This document shows, in pieces, positions 8,814 through 17,958 of a DNA stretch of 64,000 bases. Within the stretch, counting starts at the first letter, position 1, and each line of letters opens with the position of its first letter. Source of the DNA: Kribbella sindirgiensis (GTDB lineage: Bacteria; Actinomycetota; Actinomycetes; Propionibacteriales; Kribbellaceae); NCBI RefSeq assembly GCF_004331435.1, contig NZ_SJKA01000005.1:186001-250000 (forward strand), written 5' to 3'. A model generated the notes under the pieces. It did not search any database. It was not told where the DNA came from and was given only the letters and a program-made list of their open reading frames with translations. The translations under genes and the position numbers were made by a program.

Positions 8814-10405
8814 ACAACGAGTGGATCACCCGGGTCGAACCGATCGAACCGGCACCCGGTCCGTTGCACGGACTGACCATGGCGCTCAAGGACAACATCG
8901 ACCTGGCCGGCGTCCCGACGACTGCCGGCGACCCCCGGACGACGGAGCCCGCGAAGGACAACGCGTTCGTGGTCGAGCAGCTGATCGCCGCCGGCGCCGT
9001 ACCGCTGGGGAAGACGAACCTGGATCAGTACGCGACCGGTCTGGTCGGCACGCGATCGCCGTACGGCGCGTGTCACTCGGTGTTCTCGCCTGAGCATGTG
9101 TCGGGCGGCTCGAGCTCGGGCAGCGCGGTCGCGGTCGCCACTGGGCAGGTCGACTTCGCGCTCGGCACCGACACCGCGGGGAGCGGTCGCGTTCCGGCGG
9201 CCTTCAACCGGCTCGTCGGTATCAAACCGAGCCGGGGCCTTGTCTCCGCGCGTGGCGTCGTACCTGCTTGCCGGTCGCTCGATTGCGTCACGGTCATGGC
9301 GCGATCGGTCGCCACTGCGCGGCGCGTCTTCGACGTGATGGTTGCCTTCGACCCCGAGGACGCCTGGTCGCGGCGAGCGTCGGCACTCCCCCAGCGCCGG
9401 CCGGGCCGGGTCGCGGGGTCGGCGGCGGTGATCGGCGTACCGGATATCGGGCTGGGTCTGGATCCGGAGTACGAACAGGCGTGGCAGGCGACGCTCGACG
9501 AGGCGCATCGTCTGGGTGAGGTGGTCAAGGTCGACGTACAGCCGCTGCTCGAAGCGGCCGACCTGCTGTACTCCGGCCCGTGGCTGGCCGAGCGCTGGCT
9601 GGCATTCGGGGACAAGCTGGACGACTCCGAGGCCGTCGATCCGACGGTGCGGGCGATCGTGCGGGGCGGCGCGGCGCTGACCGCGGCCGGCGCGTTCGCG
9701 GGGTTCGACCGGCTGGCGACGCTGAAGCGGGCGAGTGAGCACCTGTGGACGCACCTCGACGCGCTCCTGCTGCCGGTGACGCCCGGGCATCCGACGCTGG
9801 CCGAGGTGGCGGCCGATCCGATCGGGGTGAACAGCCGCCTCGGTCGCTTCACGAACATGGTCAACCTCCTCGACCTGTGCGCGATCGCCTTTCCCGGACC
9901 GGATCGCGCCGACGGTCTGCCGTTCGGGATCCAGCTCCTGGCGCCGGCCGGCCACGACCTCTCGGTGATCGAGCTGGCGGCACTCTGGTGTGGCGAGAAC
10001 CCGCCGGAGACCGACGTCCTGCTCGCGGTCGCGGGCGCCCATCTGTCCGGTCAGCCACTCAACGATCAGCTGGTACGCCGGGGCGCCCGGCTCGTCCGCA
10101 CCGCGCGAACCGCTGCGTCGTACCGCATGTATCTGGTCGACGGTCCGCGTCCCGGCCTGACCCGGACCCTGCCCCGGACCCGGACGGAGGCGGATGGACC
10201 AGGGATCGAGGTCGAGGTGTGGAGCGTGCCGGCCGCCGAGCTCGGCGGATTCGCGGCGACCATCGATCCGCCGTTGGCGATCGGGCCGCTCGAACTCTCG
10301 GACGGCCGGCAGGTCCTCGGATTTCTGTGTACGGCGGACGCCGCGGACCCCGAGCGCGACATCACCGCTTCCGGCGGCTGGCGAGCGTACCTGGCCGGGG
10401 GCTGA
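8810..10405 (+). CDS. atzF: Allophanate hydrolase
   Basis: 531 aa, ATGA overlap with the carboxylase gene. It is an amidase-signature enzyme with Lys in MALKDNID, the Gly/Ser stretch GGSSSGSAVA and the catalytic Ser in GTDTAGSGRVPA (Ser-cisSer-Lys triad). A C-terminal domain of about 120 residues (ending with ERDITASGGWRAYL) is the one that allophanate hydrolases carry and ordinary amidases lack. It converts allophanate to ammonia and CO2, the final step of guanidine or urea breakdown. Its place at the end of the riboswitch gene set supports a nitrogen-scavenging role. Confidence 0.92.
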   Translation: MNNEWITRVEPIEPAPGPLHGLTMALKDNIDLAGVPTTAGDPRTTEPAKDNAFVVEQLIAAGAVPLGKTNLDQYATGLVGTRSPYGACHSVFSPEHVSGGSSSGSAVAVATGQVDFALGTDTAGSGRVPAAFNRLVGIKPSRGLVSARGVVPACRSLDCVTVMARSVATARRVFDVMVAFDPEDAWSRRASALPQRRPGRVAGSAAVIGVPDIGLGLDPEYEQAWQATLDEAHRLGEVVKVDVQPLLEAADLLYSGPWLAERWLAFGDKLDDSEAVDPTVRAIVRGGAALTAAGAFAGFDRLATLKRASEHLWTHLDALLLPVTPGHPTLAEVAADPIGVNSRLGRFTNMVNLLDLCAIAFPGPDRADGLPFGIQLLAPAGHDLSVIELAALWCGENPPETDVLLAVAGAHLSGQPLNDQLVRRGARLVRTARTAASYRMYLVDGPRPGLTRTLPRTRTEADGPGIEVEVWSVPAAELGGFAATIDPPLAIGPLELSDGRQVLGFLCTADAADPERDITASGGWRAYLAGG

Positions 10406-10422
10406 GCCTAAGGTTGGTGGGC

Positions 10423-11598
10423 ATGAGCCTGACGCCCGCCGAACAGAAGGTGCTGGACCGGATCGACGAGGACCTGCTGGTCCGGATCACGCAGGATCTC
10501 GTCCGGGCCCCCGGACAGAACCCGCCCGGTGAGGAGGCCGCCACGGTGGCCGCCCTCACCGCGGCGGGTCGTGACCTCGGGCTCGACGTCCGCATCTCTC
10601 CCGTCGAGCCCGGCCGGGACAACGTCTCTATTACCCTTGCCGGAGGCAACGATCCGGGCCTGTTGCTGCTCGGCCACACCGACGTCGTCCCGGTCGGCGA
10701 CGGCTGGACGGTCGACCCGTACGGCGGACTCCTGCGCGACGGCCGGATCTACGGCCGCGGCGCCTCCGACATGAAGGGCGGCCTGGCCGCGGCCCTGGCC
10801 GCCCTCGCCGCCCTCCGCGGCGCCGAGCTGAGCGGCCCCGTCGAACTGACGGCGGTCGTCGACGAGGAAGAGACCGGCAAAGGTATCCGCGCGTACATCG
10901 CCGACCCCATCCGTCAGTACGCCGGGTGTATCACCGCCGAGCCGACGGACCTGCAGACGATCATCGCGGCGCGCGGTGACTCGTACCTCCAGGTGTCGGT
11001 GCACGGCCGCGCCTCGCACGCCGGCAACCCCGACGGCGGGGCCAATGCGATCTACGGCGCGGCAGCCGTCGTCGCCGAGATCGAACGCCTGCACAAGGAA
11101 CTCGCGGCCGCGCCCCATCCCCTGCTCGGCCCGGCGACCTGGAGCGTCGGCCAGATCAACGGCGGCACCGGTGGCTCGATCGTTCCCGCCGACTGCGTGA
11201 TCGTCGCCGACCGCAGGCTGCTTCCCGGTGAGTCCCCCGCCGAGGTTCTCGCCGACCTCGGCCGCCGCGTCGCCGCGTTGCACCTGGAGGATCGCGGCCT
11301 GACCGTCGAGCTCGCGATGCCGATGGAGATGCCTGCCTTCGAGACCCCTGAGGACGCCGATCTGGTCCGGATCACCGAGGCCGCGCGCTTCGACGCCGGC
11401 GGGCCGCCGCTGCCGCTCGCGGGCTGGACCGCGGCTTGCGACGGCGGGTACATCGCCCGCGATCTCGGCGTACCGGTCGTTGTCCTCGGCCCCGGTTCGG
11501 TCACCGCCCAGGCCCATCGCGCCGACGAGTCCGTCGCTGTCACCGAACTTGTCACGGCGGCCCGCGCGTACGCCCTCACCGCGCTCCGTCTCCTATGA
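10423..11598 (+). CDS. M20 family metallopeptidase/deacylase (ArgE/DapE-like)
   Basis: 391 aa. It has metal-binding motifs of the family: LLGHTDVVPVGDGW (His, Asp), the GRGASDMKGG segment with bridging Asp, and the catalytic/metal acid pair in VVDEEETGKG. Members hydrolyse N-acyl amino acids or peptides with a dinuclear zinc centre. It begins 17 bp after atzF and overlaps the next gene (ATGA), so it may be read from the riboswitch operon; an N-acylated guanidino compound as substrate is speculation. Confidence 0.87.
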   Translation: MSLTPAEQKVLDRIDEDLLVRITQDLVRAPGQNPPGEEAATVAALTAAGRDLGLDVRISPVEPGRDNVSITLAGGNDPGLLLLGHTDVVPVGDGWTVDPYGGLLRDGRIYGRGASDMKGGLAAALAALAALRGAELSGPVELTAVVDEEETGKGIRAYIADPIRQYAGCITAEPTDLQTIIAARGDSYLQVSVHGRASHAGNPDGGANAIYGAAAVVAEIERLHKELAAAPHPLLGPATWSVGQINGGTGGSIVPADCVIVADRRLLPGESPAEVLADLGRRVAALHLEDRGLTVELAMPMEMPAFETPEDADLVRITEAARFDAGGPPLPLAGWTAACDGGYIARDLGVPVVVLGPGSVTAQAHRADESVAVTELVTAARAYALTALRLL

Positions 11599-12748
11599 GC
11601 GGGCGCTTGGTTCTTCGCAACGGGTCGGTGCTCGACGTCAGGTCCGGCGCGGTGCATCGAGCGGACGTTGTGCTCGAGGGTGAGCGGATCGCCGAGATCG
11701 GGATCGGGCTGGACGGCGACGACGCGATCGACTGCGACGGCGGGTTGCTGGTTCCGGGGTTCATCGACTGCCACACGCATCTGTGCATCGCTCAGACGCG
11801 GCGCGACCCGTTCGGGCTGCCGCGGTCGGTTCGCCCGCTGTCCGCCGTACCCGTGCTGCGGACCCTCCTGAGCCTCGGCGTCACGACAGTCCGCGACGCC
11901 TGGGGTGCGGACGCCGGGGTGCGGATGGCGGTGGAGAAGGGCTGGATCGACGGGCCGCAGGTGCTGCTCAGCCTGCGGCAGGTGGGTACGACGGGCGGCA
12001 TCGGCGACCTGTGGGCGCCACGGACCGGGCCGCTCGACTTCTTCGAGGATCCTTCGCTGCCCGATCCGATCTTCAACGGCGCCGACGAGGCGCGGGCCGT
12101 CGTACGGCGGATGGTCCGGGCCGGCGCGGACTGGATCAAGGTGACCGTCACCGGATCTCTCGCGCTCGGGAAGGGGCTTGAGGATCTTGAGCTGACTTCG
12201 GACGAGCTGACTGCGCTGGTCGACGAGGCGCGGCGGCGTGGAGGTCGGCGGATCATGGTGCACGCGCATGGCGCTCGGGCCGCGGAACTCGCTGCTCGCG
12301 CCGGAGCGGGCAGCATCGAACACGGGACGTACCTCGACGAGGCCGCGGTGCAGGCAATGGCCGAACACGGGACCTGGTACGTGCCGACCCTTTCCGTCAC
12401 CCAATCGGATCTCGCTGCAACGCCGGAGGGTGCGGCCGAGGCCCATCTCGAATCCATGCGGCTCGCCATCGCCGCGGGCGTGCGGATCGCGATAACCCGG
12501 TTCGGCCGCACACCGAGGTCCTGTGGGAGCTGAGGCATCTCGCTGCCGCCGGGCTGGGTGACGCCGGCGCGCTGCGGGCGGCCACTCTCGACGCTGCGAG
12601 GTTGCTGGGGCTCGCGGACGATCGTGGTGAGATCGCCGTGGGCAAGCGGGCGGATCTGGTTGTGCTGCAGGGGGACGATCTGGACTGCGGCTCGCTTGAG
12701 ACGCGGATCCAGCGGGTCTTTCACAACGGAGTCGAAGTCGGGCGTTGA
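11595..12748 (+). pseudogene. Amidohydrolase family protein, frameshifted
   Basis: It starts with ATG overlapping the M20 stop. The first reading frame (11595 to about 12490) has an amidohydrolase fold with the HxH metal motif (DCHTHLC), a Lys in ADWIKVT and His in HAHGA and SIEHGTY. The expected fourth-metal-ligand region (IAxGTD) is broken: after GVRIA the frame shifts and would stop at 12533. The rest of the protein continues in another frame from 12491 (DNPVRPHTEVLWELRHL) to the TGA at 12746-12748, including the usual GEIAVGKRADLVVL ending. The net loss is 1 base or 1+3n bases, probably about 10. Either a recent mutation or a sequencing error. Confidence 0.8.
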
Positions 12749-12781
12749 CTCTGACACGGTGTCAGACCATAGACCGGGCGC

Positions 12782-14218
12782 ATGGAGACAGCGGGAGAAG
12801 TTGCGGAGCGGATCCGGACTGGTCAGGTCACGTCGCGTGAGGTGACGGAGGCGCTGCTCGCACGGATCGCAGACGACACACAGGTCAACGCCGTCGTCGA
12901 GGTCCGGGCCGAACACGCCTTGGCGGCAGCCGACCGGGCCGACGCGCAGCTGGCCGAGCTCGGCGGTGTGATTGGGCGCGGTGTGATTGGGCGCGGTGTG
13001 ATTGGGCGCGGTGTGATTGGGCGCGGTGTGATTGGGCGCGGTGTGATTGGGCGCGGTGTGATTGGGCGCGGTGTGGTTGGGCGCGGTGTGGTTGGGCCGT
13101 TGCATGGGGTGCCGGTGACGGTCAAGGACTGTTTCAATGTCGCCGGGATGCGCACGACGTGGGGCAATCCCGCGTTCGCGGAGTATGTCGCGGACCGAGA
13201 TGCGGTTGTCGTGGAGCGGTTGCAGCGCGCCGGCGCGATTGTTGTTGGCAAGACCAACGTGCACACGATGCTCGCGGACTTCGGTCAGACCGCGAACGAG
13301 GTGTACGGACGAACCAACAACCCCGCCGACCTCGACCGCACCCCCGGCGGATCGAGCGGCGGCGCGGCAGCGGCACTGGCGGCCGACCTCACCTACCTGG
13401 AGTACGGCTCCGACCTCGTCGGCTCGATCCGCCTCCCAGCGGCGTACTGCGGTGTGTACGGACTCAAACCCACCAACGGACTCGTCCCACTCCGCGGCTT
13501 CGAGATCCCCGGTACGCCGTACCTCCCGACCGAACTGCCCAACTTGTCGACAATCGGACCACTGGCACGCTCGGCCGCCGACCTCCGGACCGCACTGCGC
13601 GCAACCGCCGGCCCCGAAGCGCCGTACTCGTACAACCTGTGCCCGCCCCGCCACGACCGCCTCCAGGACTACCGCGTCGGCGTCGTCACCGATCACCCCG
13701 CGGCGCCCGTCTCCAGCGAGGTCGGTGACGCGCTGTCCGACACGATCGACCGCCTCGCCCGCAGCGGCGCGAAGATTGTCAACAATTGGCCGGACGGGGT
13801 GGACGCGAATGAGCAGGCAGCAGACTTCGGCCGCCAGGTCGAGCTGTTCTTCGCGCTGCACGGCGACTCGGACAGCGCCCCAGACAGCGACGGCGGGCTG
13901 ACCGCCGCGGACGTGCGTGACCTCGACCGGCGCCGGCTGCAGGCGCGAGCAAGCTGGCAGCAGTACTTCAAGGACATCGACGTGTTCCTGTGCCCGACGA
14001 GCTTCACCGTCGCGTTCCCACACGGGTCCACGACGATCGACGGGAAACCCTATGAAACCCAGGTGTTCTGGATCGCACCCGCAGCATTGACCGGCCATCC
14101 CGCGCTCAGCATGCCGATCGAACGCACACCAGGAGGGCTGCCGGTCGGTGCCCAGGTGATCGGTCCCTGGCACGAGGACGACACCGCGATCACGTTCGCT
14201 GAGCTCTTGGCTGGTTGA
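12782..14218 (+). CDS. Amidase, with in-frame pentapeptide repeat insertion
   Basis: 478 aa amidase-signature enzyme. The triad is complete: Lys in VTVKDCFNV, Ser-rich RTPGGSSGGAA, nucleophile Ser in GSDLVGSIRLPAA. Amides are cleaved to acid plus ammonia; substrate unknown. Between the N-terminal helices and the conserved GPLHGVPVTVKD motif (residues about 62-106) sit nine copies of GVIGR/GVVGR encoded by a 15-bp tandem repeat. Most amidases have only a few residues here. Two TTGTNNACAA palindromes lie in the gene (13544-13553 and 13776-13785). The gene is 33 bp after the amidohydrolase remnant. Confidence 0.88.
   Translation: METAGEVAERIRTGQVTSREVTEALLARIADDTQVNAVVEVRAEHALAAADRADAQLAELGGVIGRGVIGRGVIGRGVIGRGVIGRGVIGRGVIGRGVVGRGVVGPLHGVPVTVKDCFNVAGMRTTWGNPAFAEYVADRDAVVVERLQRAGAIVVGKTNVHTMLADFGQTANEVYGRTNNPADLDRTPGGSSGGAAAALAADLTYLEYGSDLVGSIRLPAAYCGVYGLKPTNGLVPLRGFEIPGTPYLPTELPNLSTIGPLARSAADLRTALRATAGPEAPYSYNLCPPRHDRLQDYRVGVVTDHPAAPVSSEVGDALSDTIDRLARSGAKIVNNWPDGVDANEQAADFGRQVELFFALHGDSDSAPDSDGGLTAADVRDLDRRRLQARASWQQYFKDIDVFLCPTSFTVAFPHGSTTIDGKPYETQVFWIAPAALTGHPALSMPIERTPGGLPVGAQVIGPWHEDDTAITFAELLAG
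12965..13099 (+). repeat. 15-bp in-frame tandem repeat (9 units) within amidase
   Basis: The unit GGTGTGATTGGGCGC occurs seven times without change (12965-13069). It is followed by two variants with GTGTGGTT (13070-13084 and 13085-13099, the last ending CCG). Each unit encodes Gly-Val-Ile/Val-Gly-Arg, so changes in copy number keep the reading frame. The perfect identity of the first seven units points to recent expansion by slippage or recombination. Confidence 0.97.
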
Positions 14219-14226
14219 CTCTCCTC

Positions 14227-15039
14227 ATGTTCGCCATCGGAGAGTTCGCCCGCCACGGCCGGGTGTCGATTCGGATGCTGCGGCACTACGACGCGCTCGG
14301 CCTGCTGCGCCCGGCGTCCGTCGATCCGGTCACCGGCTACCGCAGTTACACCGCCGGCCAGCTCGCCGACCTGAACCGGATCGTCGCGCTCAAGGAGCTC
14401 GGATTCACACTCGAGCAGGTCGGCGCGATGATTGCCGACAATCTCGGTCCGGCCGACCTGCGCGCGATGCTGACGATGCGCCGCGCGCAACTGGAGACCA
14501 TGCTGGCCGAGAGCGCCACGCGGCTCGCCCAGGTCGAGTCACGGCTGCGCGGCCTGGAAGCCGACGTCCCGGCCGCGGACGTCGTCGTCAAGGAGCTGCC
14601 CGCCGTACGACTGGTCGGCCTCACCGCCACGGCCGCGAGCTTCACGCCCGACGACATCACGCCCGTGATCCACCCTGTGTGCGCGGAACTCGGGCGCCGG
14701 CTGCCGGACGCCGACGTACGGCCGTCCGGTCGCCTGACCTGTCTGTACGCGCAGGAATCCGAGGACGAGGTCGTCGTGCGCGCCACGGTCCCGGCGTCAG
14801 TCGATGCCGGAGGCAACCTCAACGGACTGGAGATTGTCGACCTTCCGACGATCCAGGCCGCGACGCTGGTGCACCGCGGGCCGATCGACCAGGTACTGCC
14901 GTCCTGGCAGGCGTTGGCGCGCTGGCTCGACGACAACGGCCGACGCGCCGCCGAGCCGGCCCGCGAGCTCTACCTCGACACCCCGGAAGACCCAGAGCAG
15001 TGGGTCACCGAGCTGCAGCAGCCGTTCACAACCGGCTGA
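14227..15039 (+). CDS. MerR family regulator with effector-binding (GyrI-like) domain
   Basis: 270 aa from ATG 14227. The N-terminal MerR helix-turn-helix starts with FAIGEFARHGRVS and contains RMLRHYDALGLL. A coiled-coil dimer helix follows (about residues 75-115), then a GyrI/BltR-type effector domain with DLPTIQAATLVHRGP. Such regulators twist promoters with long spacers in response to a small molecule. It converges with the DUF3830 gene, overlapping by 14 bp. It could control the amidase before it (8 bp gap), but no operator was identified. Confidence 0.87.
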   Translation: MFAIGEFARHGRVSIRMLRHYDALGLLRPASVDPVTGYRSYTAGQLADLNRIVALKELGFTLEQVGAMIADNLGPADLRAMLTMRRAQLETMLAESATRLAQVESRLRGLEADVPAADVVVKELPAVRLVGLTATAASFTPDDITPVIHPVCAELGRRLPDADVRPSGRLTCLYAQESEDEVVVRATVPASVDAGGNLNGLEIVDLPTIQAATLVHRGPIDQVLPSWQALARWLDDNGRRAAEPARELYLDTPEDPEQWVTELQQPFTTG

Positions 15040-15520
15040 ACGACAGCGTCTCTCCGCGCGCGCCACCCATCCAGAGGTCCTGGCAGGCGGCGGCGAACTC
15101 GTCGAGGTTCTCGGTGATCGCGCCGAACACGTTGCCCGGGACCCAGCCCTGATCGCCGTTGATCAGTAGGTTGTTGCGGCCGTAGAACACCGCAAGGTCG
15201 ACAATCGCACCAGTTGTCCCGGTGCCGGTCGTGTTCTCGTACCCGTACGCCGGATTGCCCAGATCGTCGGAGTCGAACGAGAACCAGCACAGGTCCCCCG
15301 GGATCGGCGTGACCGTCGTGTTCTCCTTGCCGGGATCGGGAGCGAACCCGGGCAGCAACGTGTAGATCTCGTTCCGCGCGTACTTGCCGTGGAACACCGG
15401 CGCCGACAGCGGCAGCGCATCCCACACCGCCGCACAGGTCCGCGGCGCCACGTCGTCGAGCAGTTTCGCGACGCAGCTCACGCCACGCTTGTCCAGCCTG
15501 ACGGTGATGTGCTTGCTCAC
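15026..15520 (-). CDS. DUF3830 family protein (cyclophilin-like fold)
   Basis: 164 aa, GTG start overlapping the amidase stop (GTGA). The sequence runs from SKHITVRLDKRGVSCVAKLL to GGARGETLSFSRL, with FHGKYARNEIYTLLPGF and FYGRNNLL in the middle, as in DUF3830 proteins, which have a cyclophilin-like barrel and often lie beside amidases and hydroxyacid or maleate-isomerase genes. Biochemical role unknown. Last gene of a leftward three-gene operon (hydroxyacid dehydrogenase, amidase, DUF3830). Confidence 0.82.
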   Translation of the reverse strand: MSKHITVRLDKRGVSCVAKLLDDVAPRTCAAVWDALPLSAPVFHGKYARNEIYTLLPGFAPDPGKENTTVTPIPGDLCWFSFDSDDLGNPAYGYENTTGTGTTGAIVDLAVFYGRNNLLINGDQGWVPGNVFGAITENLDEFAAACQDLWMGGARGETLSFSRL

Positions 15521-16902
15521 TTGGCCTCCAAGGTCGGGGTACGGCGGTGCCAGTCCGTGGCCGCCTGGTACGCCTGGCCGACCCGCAGCGTCAGCGCGTC
15601 GGCGTGCCGCGGCGCGACCACCTGCAGTCCCACCGGCAGTCCGTCGCGGGTGAAGCCGCACGGCACGCTCAGCGCCGGCTGCTGGGTGAGGTTGAACGGA
15701 TACGTGTACGGCGTCCAGTCGGTCCAGTCCGGGGACGGCGAACCGTCCGGCACGTCCTGACCGATCGGGAACGCCGTGATCGGCAACGTCGGCGTGACGA
15801 GTACGTCGTACCGCTCGTGGAAGCGGCCCATCAGCGTCCCGAGGTCCATCCGGACCGCGCTGGCGTCGAGGAAGTCCGAGGCCGAGTACGCCGCCCCGAG
15901 CTCCGCGACCCGGCGCAGTCCCGGGTCGACCCGATCGTCGACCGTGTACGCCGACAGCACCTTCGCGGCGCCGGACCACCACAGCACGTTGAACGCGTCG
16001 ATCGGGTCCGCGAACCCCGGATCGACCTCCGTCACCTCGGCGCCCAAGGCCTCGAGGACGCCGACCGCGGTCCGGACGAGCGCCTCGACCTCAGGATGAT
16101 TGTCAACAAAACCAAGATCTGCGGAGAACCCGATCCGCAGCCCGGCGACGCCGTCGTCGAGCCCGTCCAGGAACGACCGGCCCGGAGTCGGCATCGCCGA
16201 CCAGTCCCGCGGGTCGAACCCGGTGACCACGTCGAGCAGCGCCGCCGCGTCGCGCACGGTCCGCGTCATCGGCCCCGCGTGCGACAGCGTCCCGAACGCG
16301 CTCGGCGGGAACAACGGGATCAGCCCGTATGTCGGTTTCAGCGCGACCGTTCCGGTGAACGCGGCCGGGATCCGCACCGATCCGCCGCCGTCCGTGCCGA
16401 GCGACCACACGCCCATCCCGAGTCCGACCGCGGTCGCCGAACCGCCACTCGATCCGCCCGACGTCTTCTTCGGATCCCACGGGTTGCCCGTCGGGCCCTG
16501 GGTGTGGGAGTCGGTGACGCCCTTCCACGAGTACTCCGGCGTCGTTGTCTTGCCGAGGAAGACCGCTCCGGTCTCCCGCAGCCGGGCGACGGACGGCGCG
16601 TCCTCGTCCCAGGGTCCGGCCGGGTCGATCATGGTGCTGCCGCGCAGTGTCGGCCATCCTTTTGTCCACAATGCGTCCTTGATGGACGTCGGCACGCCGT
16701 CGCCGGGTCCGAGTGGCACGCCGGCGTGCCAGCGGGCTTCCGACTCCTTGGCCGCGGCGAGCGCACCCTCGGCGTCGACGAGAACGAAGGCGTTGACCTG
16801 CTCGTCGTACCGCTCGATCGCGTCCAGTGCCTCCTGCGTCGCCTCGACCGGCGACAGCGCGCCGGTGCGGTACCCCTCGACCAGCTCGGATGCTTGTCTC
16901 AT
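15517..16902 (-). CDS. Amidase (amidase signature family)
   Basis: 461 aa. Triad: Lys in PTSIKDALW, SGGSSGGSA, and Ser in GTDGGGSVRIPAA. Close to the group of amidases/indoleacetamide hydrolase-like enzymes; exact substrate unknown. It overlaps both neighbours by 4 bp, so it is cotranscribed with the 2-hydroxyacid dehydrogenase and DUF3830. The gene contains TTGTCAACAA (16100-16109) and TTGTCCACAA (16662-16671). It is only distantly similar to the amidase at 12782, so these are not a recent duplication. Confidence 0.9.
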   Translation of the reverse strand: MRQASELVEGYRTGALSPVEATQEALDAIERYDEQVNAFVLVDAEGALAAAKESEARWHAGVPLGPGDGVPTSIKDALWTKGWPTLRGSTMIDPAGPWDEDAPSVARLRETGAVFLGKTTTPEYSWKGVTDSHTQGPTGNPWDPKKTSGGSSGGSATAVGLGMGVWSLGTDGGGSVRIPAAFTGTVALKPTYGLIPLFPPSAFGTLSHAGPMTRTVRDAAALLDVVTGFDPRDWSAMPTPGRSFLDGLDDGVAGLRIGFSADLGFVDNHPEVEALVRTAVGVLEALGAEVTEVDPGFADPIDAFNVLWWSGAAKVLSAYTVDDRVDPGLRRVAELGAAYSASDFLDASAVRMDLGTLMGRFHERYDVLVTPTLPITAFPIGQDVPDGSPSPDWTDWTPYTYPFNLTQQPALSVPCGFTRDGLPVGLQVVAPRHADALTLRVGQAYQAATDWHRRTPTLEAK

Positions 16903-17891
16903 CGATCTCCTGTCGGAATGTAGCCAAGCTTCTTGTCGACAATGTTCAGCAGCGGTTCTCCGGCCAGCCAGCGCCCGACGTTGGCCGCGAACTGGTCCGC
17001 GAGGGTGTCGCGCCAGCCGATCACGTCACCAGACATGTGCGCGGTGACGGTCACGTTCGGCGCGTCCCAGAGTGGGCTGTCCGGGGGCAGCGGCTCGTTG
17101 TCGAAGACGTCGAGGGTGGCTGCGATCCGTCCGTCGCGGACCGCGGCGAGCAGTGCCGTTTCGTCGACAATCGGACCGCGGGCAATGTTGACGAGGTGCG
17201 CGCCCGGCCGCAGCGCGCCGAGAACCGTCGCGTCGACGAGCCCGCGGGTCGCTGTGGTCAACGGTGCGGCGATGACGACGTGGTCGGCCCACCCGACCTC
17301 GGCGGCCAGATTGCTGCTGGCAACGATCTCGCCGAAGTCCGGGTCGTCCCCTCGCGCGACCCGGCCGGCGCCCCGCACCTCCAACCCGGCGGCGCGGAGC
17401 AGCCGGGCAGTCTCCCTTCCGATCGCACCGGTCCCGACGACCAGCGCCTTCGCGCCCAGCACGCTCCGGGTCTCGCGGTGCTGCCAGCGACGCCCGCGTT
17501 GCAGGTCGAAGCTGCGCAGGCTGTCCTTGGCGTTCGCGATCACCGCGCCGAGCACGTACTCGGCGATCGGCCGGTCGAACACACCGTGCGCGTTCGTGAC
17601 CACGACCGGGGAGTCGCGCAGTTCGTCGAAGAGCAGCGTGTCGACACCGGCAGCGGTCACATGGATCCACTCGAGCGCGTCGGCGTCCGCCCAGACGTCG
17701 CGGACCGCGGTCGAGAAGAAGTCCCACAGCATCAGCGCCCGCGCACCCCGGACCGCCTCGTGGAGCCCGTCCGCCGCGCAGTACCGGAAGTCGGCCGGCA
17801 GCCTGTCGAGGCCCGGCGGCCGGTCGGTCGCGCGCTCACAGAGCACCGCGATCACAGGTCGCTCGGCACTGGCAGGCGGGGAGGCTGGCAC
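16899..17891 (-). CDS. D-2-hydroxyacid dehydrogenase family protein
   Basis: 330 aa from GTG 17891. The NAD-binding domain has VVGTGAIGRETARLL. The family catalytic residues are visible: Arg in NIARGPIVDE, Glu in DVFDNEPLPPDSPLW and His in VTAHMSG. It interconverts a 2-oxoacid and a D-2-hydroxyacid using NAD(H). First gene of the leftward operon; the start lies 29 bp from a GATTGTCAACAATC palindrome shared with the divergent operon. The 3' end also holds TTGTCGACAA (16933-16942), 31 bp before the amidase start. Confidence 0.87.
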   Translation of the reverse strand: MPASPPASAERPVIAVLCERATDRPPGLDRLPADFRYCAADGLHEAVRGARALMLWDFFSTAVRDVWADADALEWIHVTAAGVDTLLFDELRDSPVVVTNAHGVFDRPIAEYVLGAVIANAKDSLRSFDLQRGRRWQHRETRSVLGAKALVVGTGAIGRETARLLRAAGLEVRGAGRVARGDDPDFGEIVASSNLAAEVGWADHVVIAAPLTTATRGLVDATVLGALRPGAHLVNIARGPIVDETALLAAVRDGRIAATLDVFDNEPLPPDSPLWDAPNVTVTAHMSGDVIGWRDTLADQFAANVGRWLAGEPLLNIVDKKLGYIPTGDR

Positions 17892-17919
17892 GCCATCGAG
17901 GCTAGGAACTCGCTAGTAG

Positions 17920-17933
17920 GATTGTCAACAATC
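17920..17933. promoter_or_regulatory. Palindromic operator between divergent operons
   Basis: GATTGTCAACAATC, symmetric apart from the central CA, lies in the 67-bp gap between the leftward 2-hydroxyacid dehydrogenase operon and the rightward maleate-isomerase-like operon. The same motif occurs at 24173, 27141 and 30080 in front of other genes of this region. I infer it binds the local FCD-type GntR protein (24945-25595). Confidence 0.7.
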
Positions 17934-17958
17934 TCCCGGTGGCCGCACACTGACTCGC

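Noticed and set aside
8486..10042. 518-codon minus-strand frame opposite allophanate hydrolase
   Set aside because: Shadow frame; atzF motifs are intact on the plus strand.
12965..13099. CRISPR-like array
   Set aside because: Units are contiguous 15-mers with no spacers and lie in frame inside an amidase; it is a minisatellite.
12823..13266. Minus-strand frame with TAPNH-type repeats
   Set aside because: It is the reverse reading of the amidase minisatellite, without other support.
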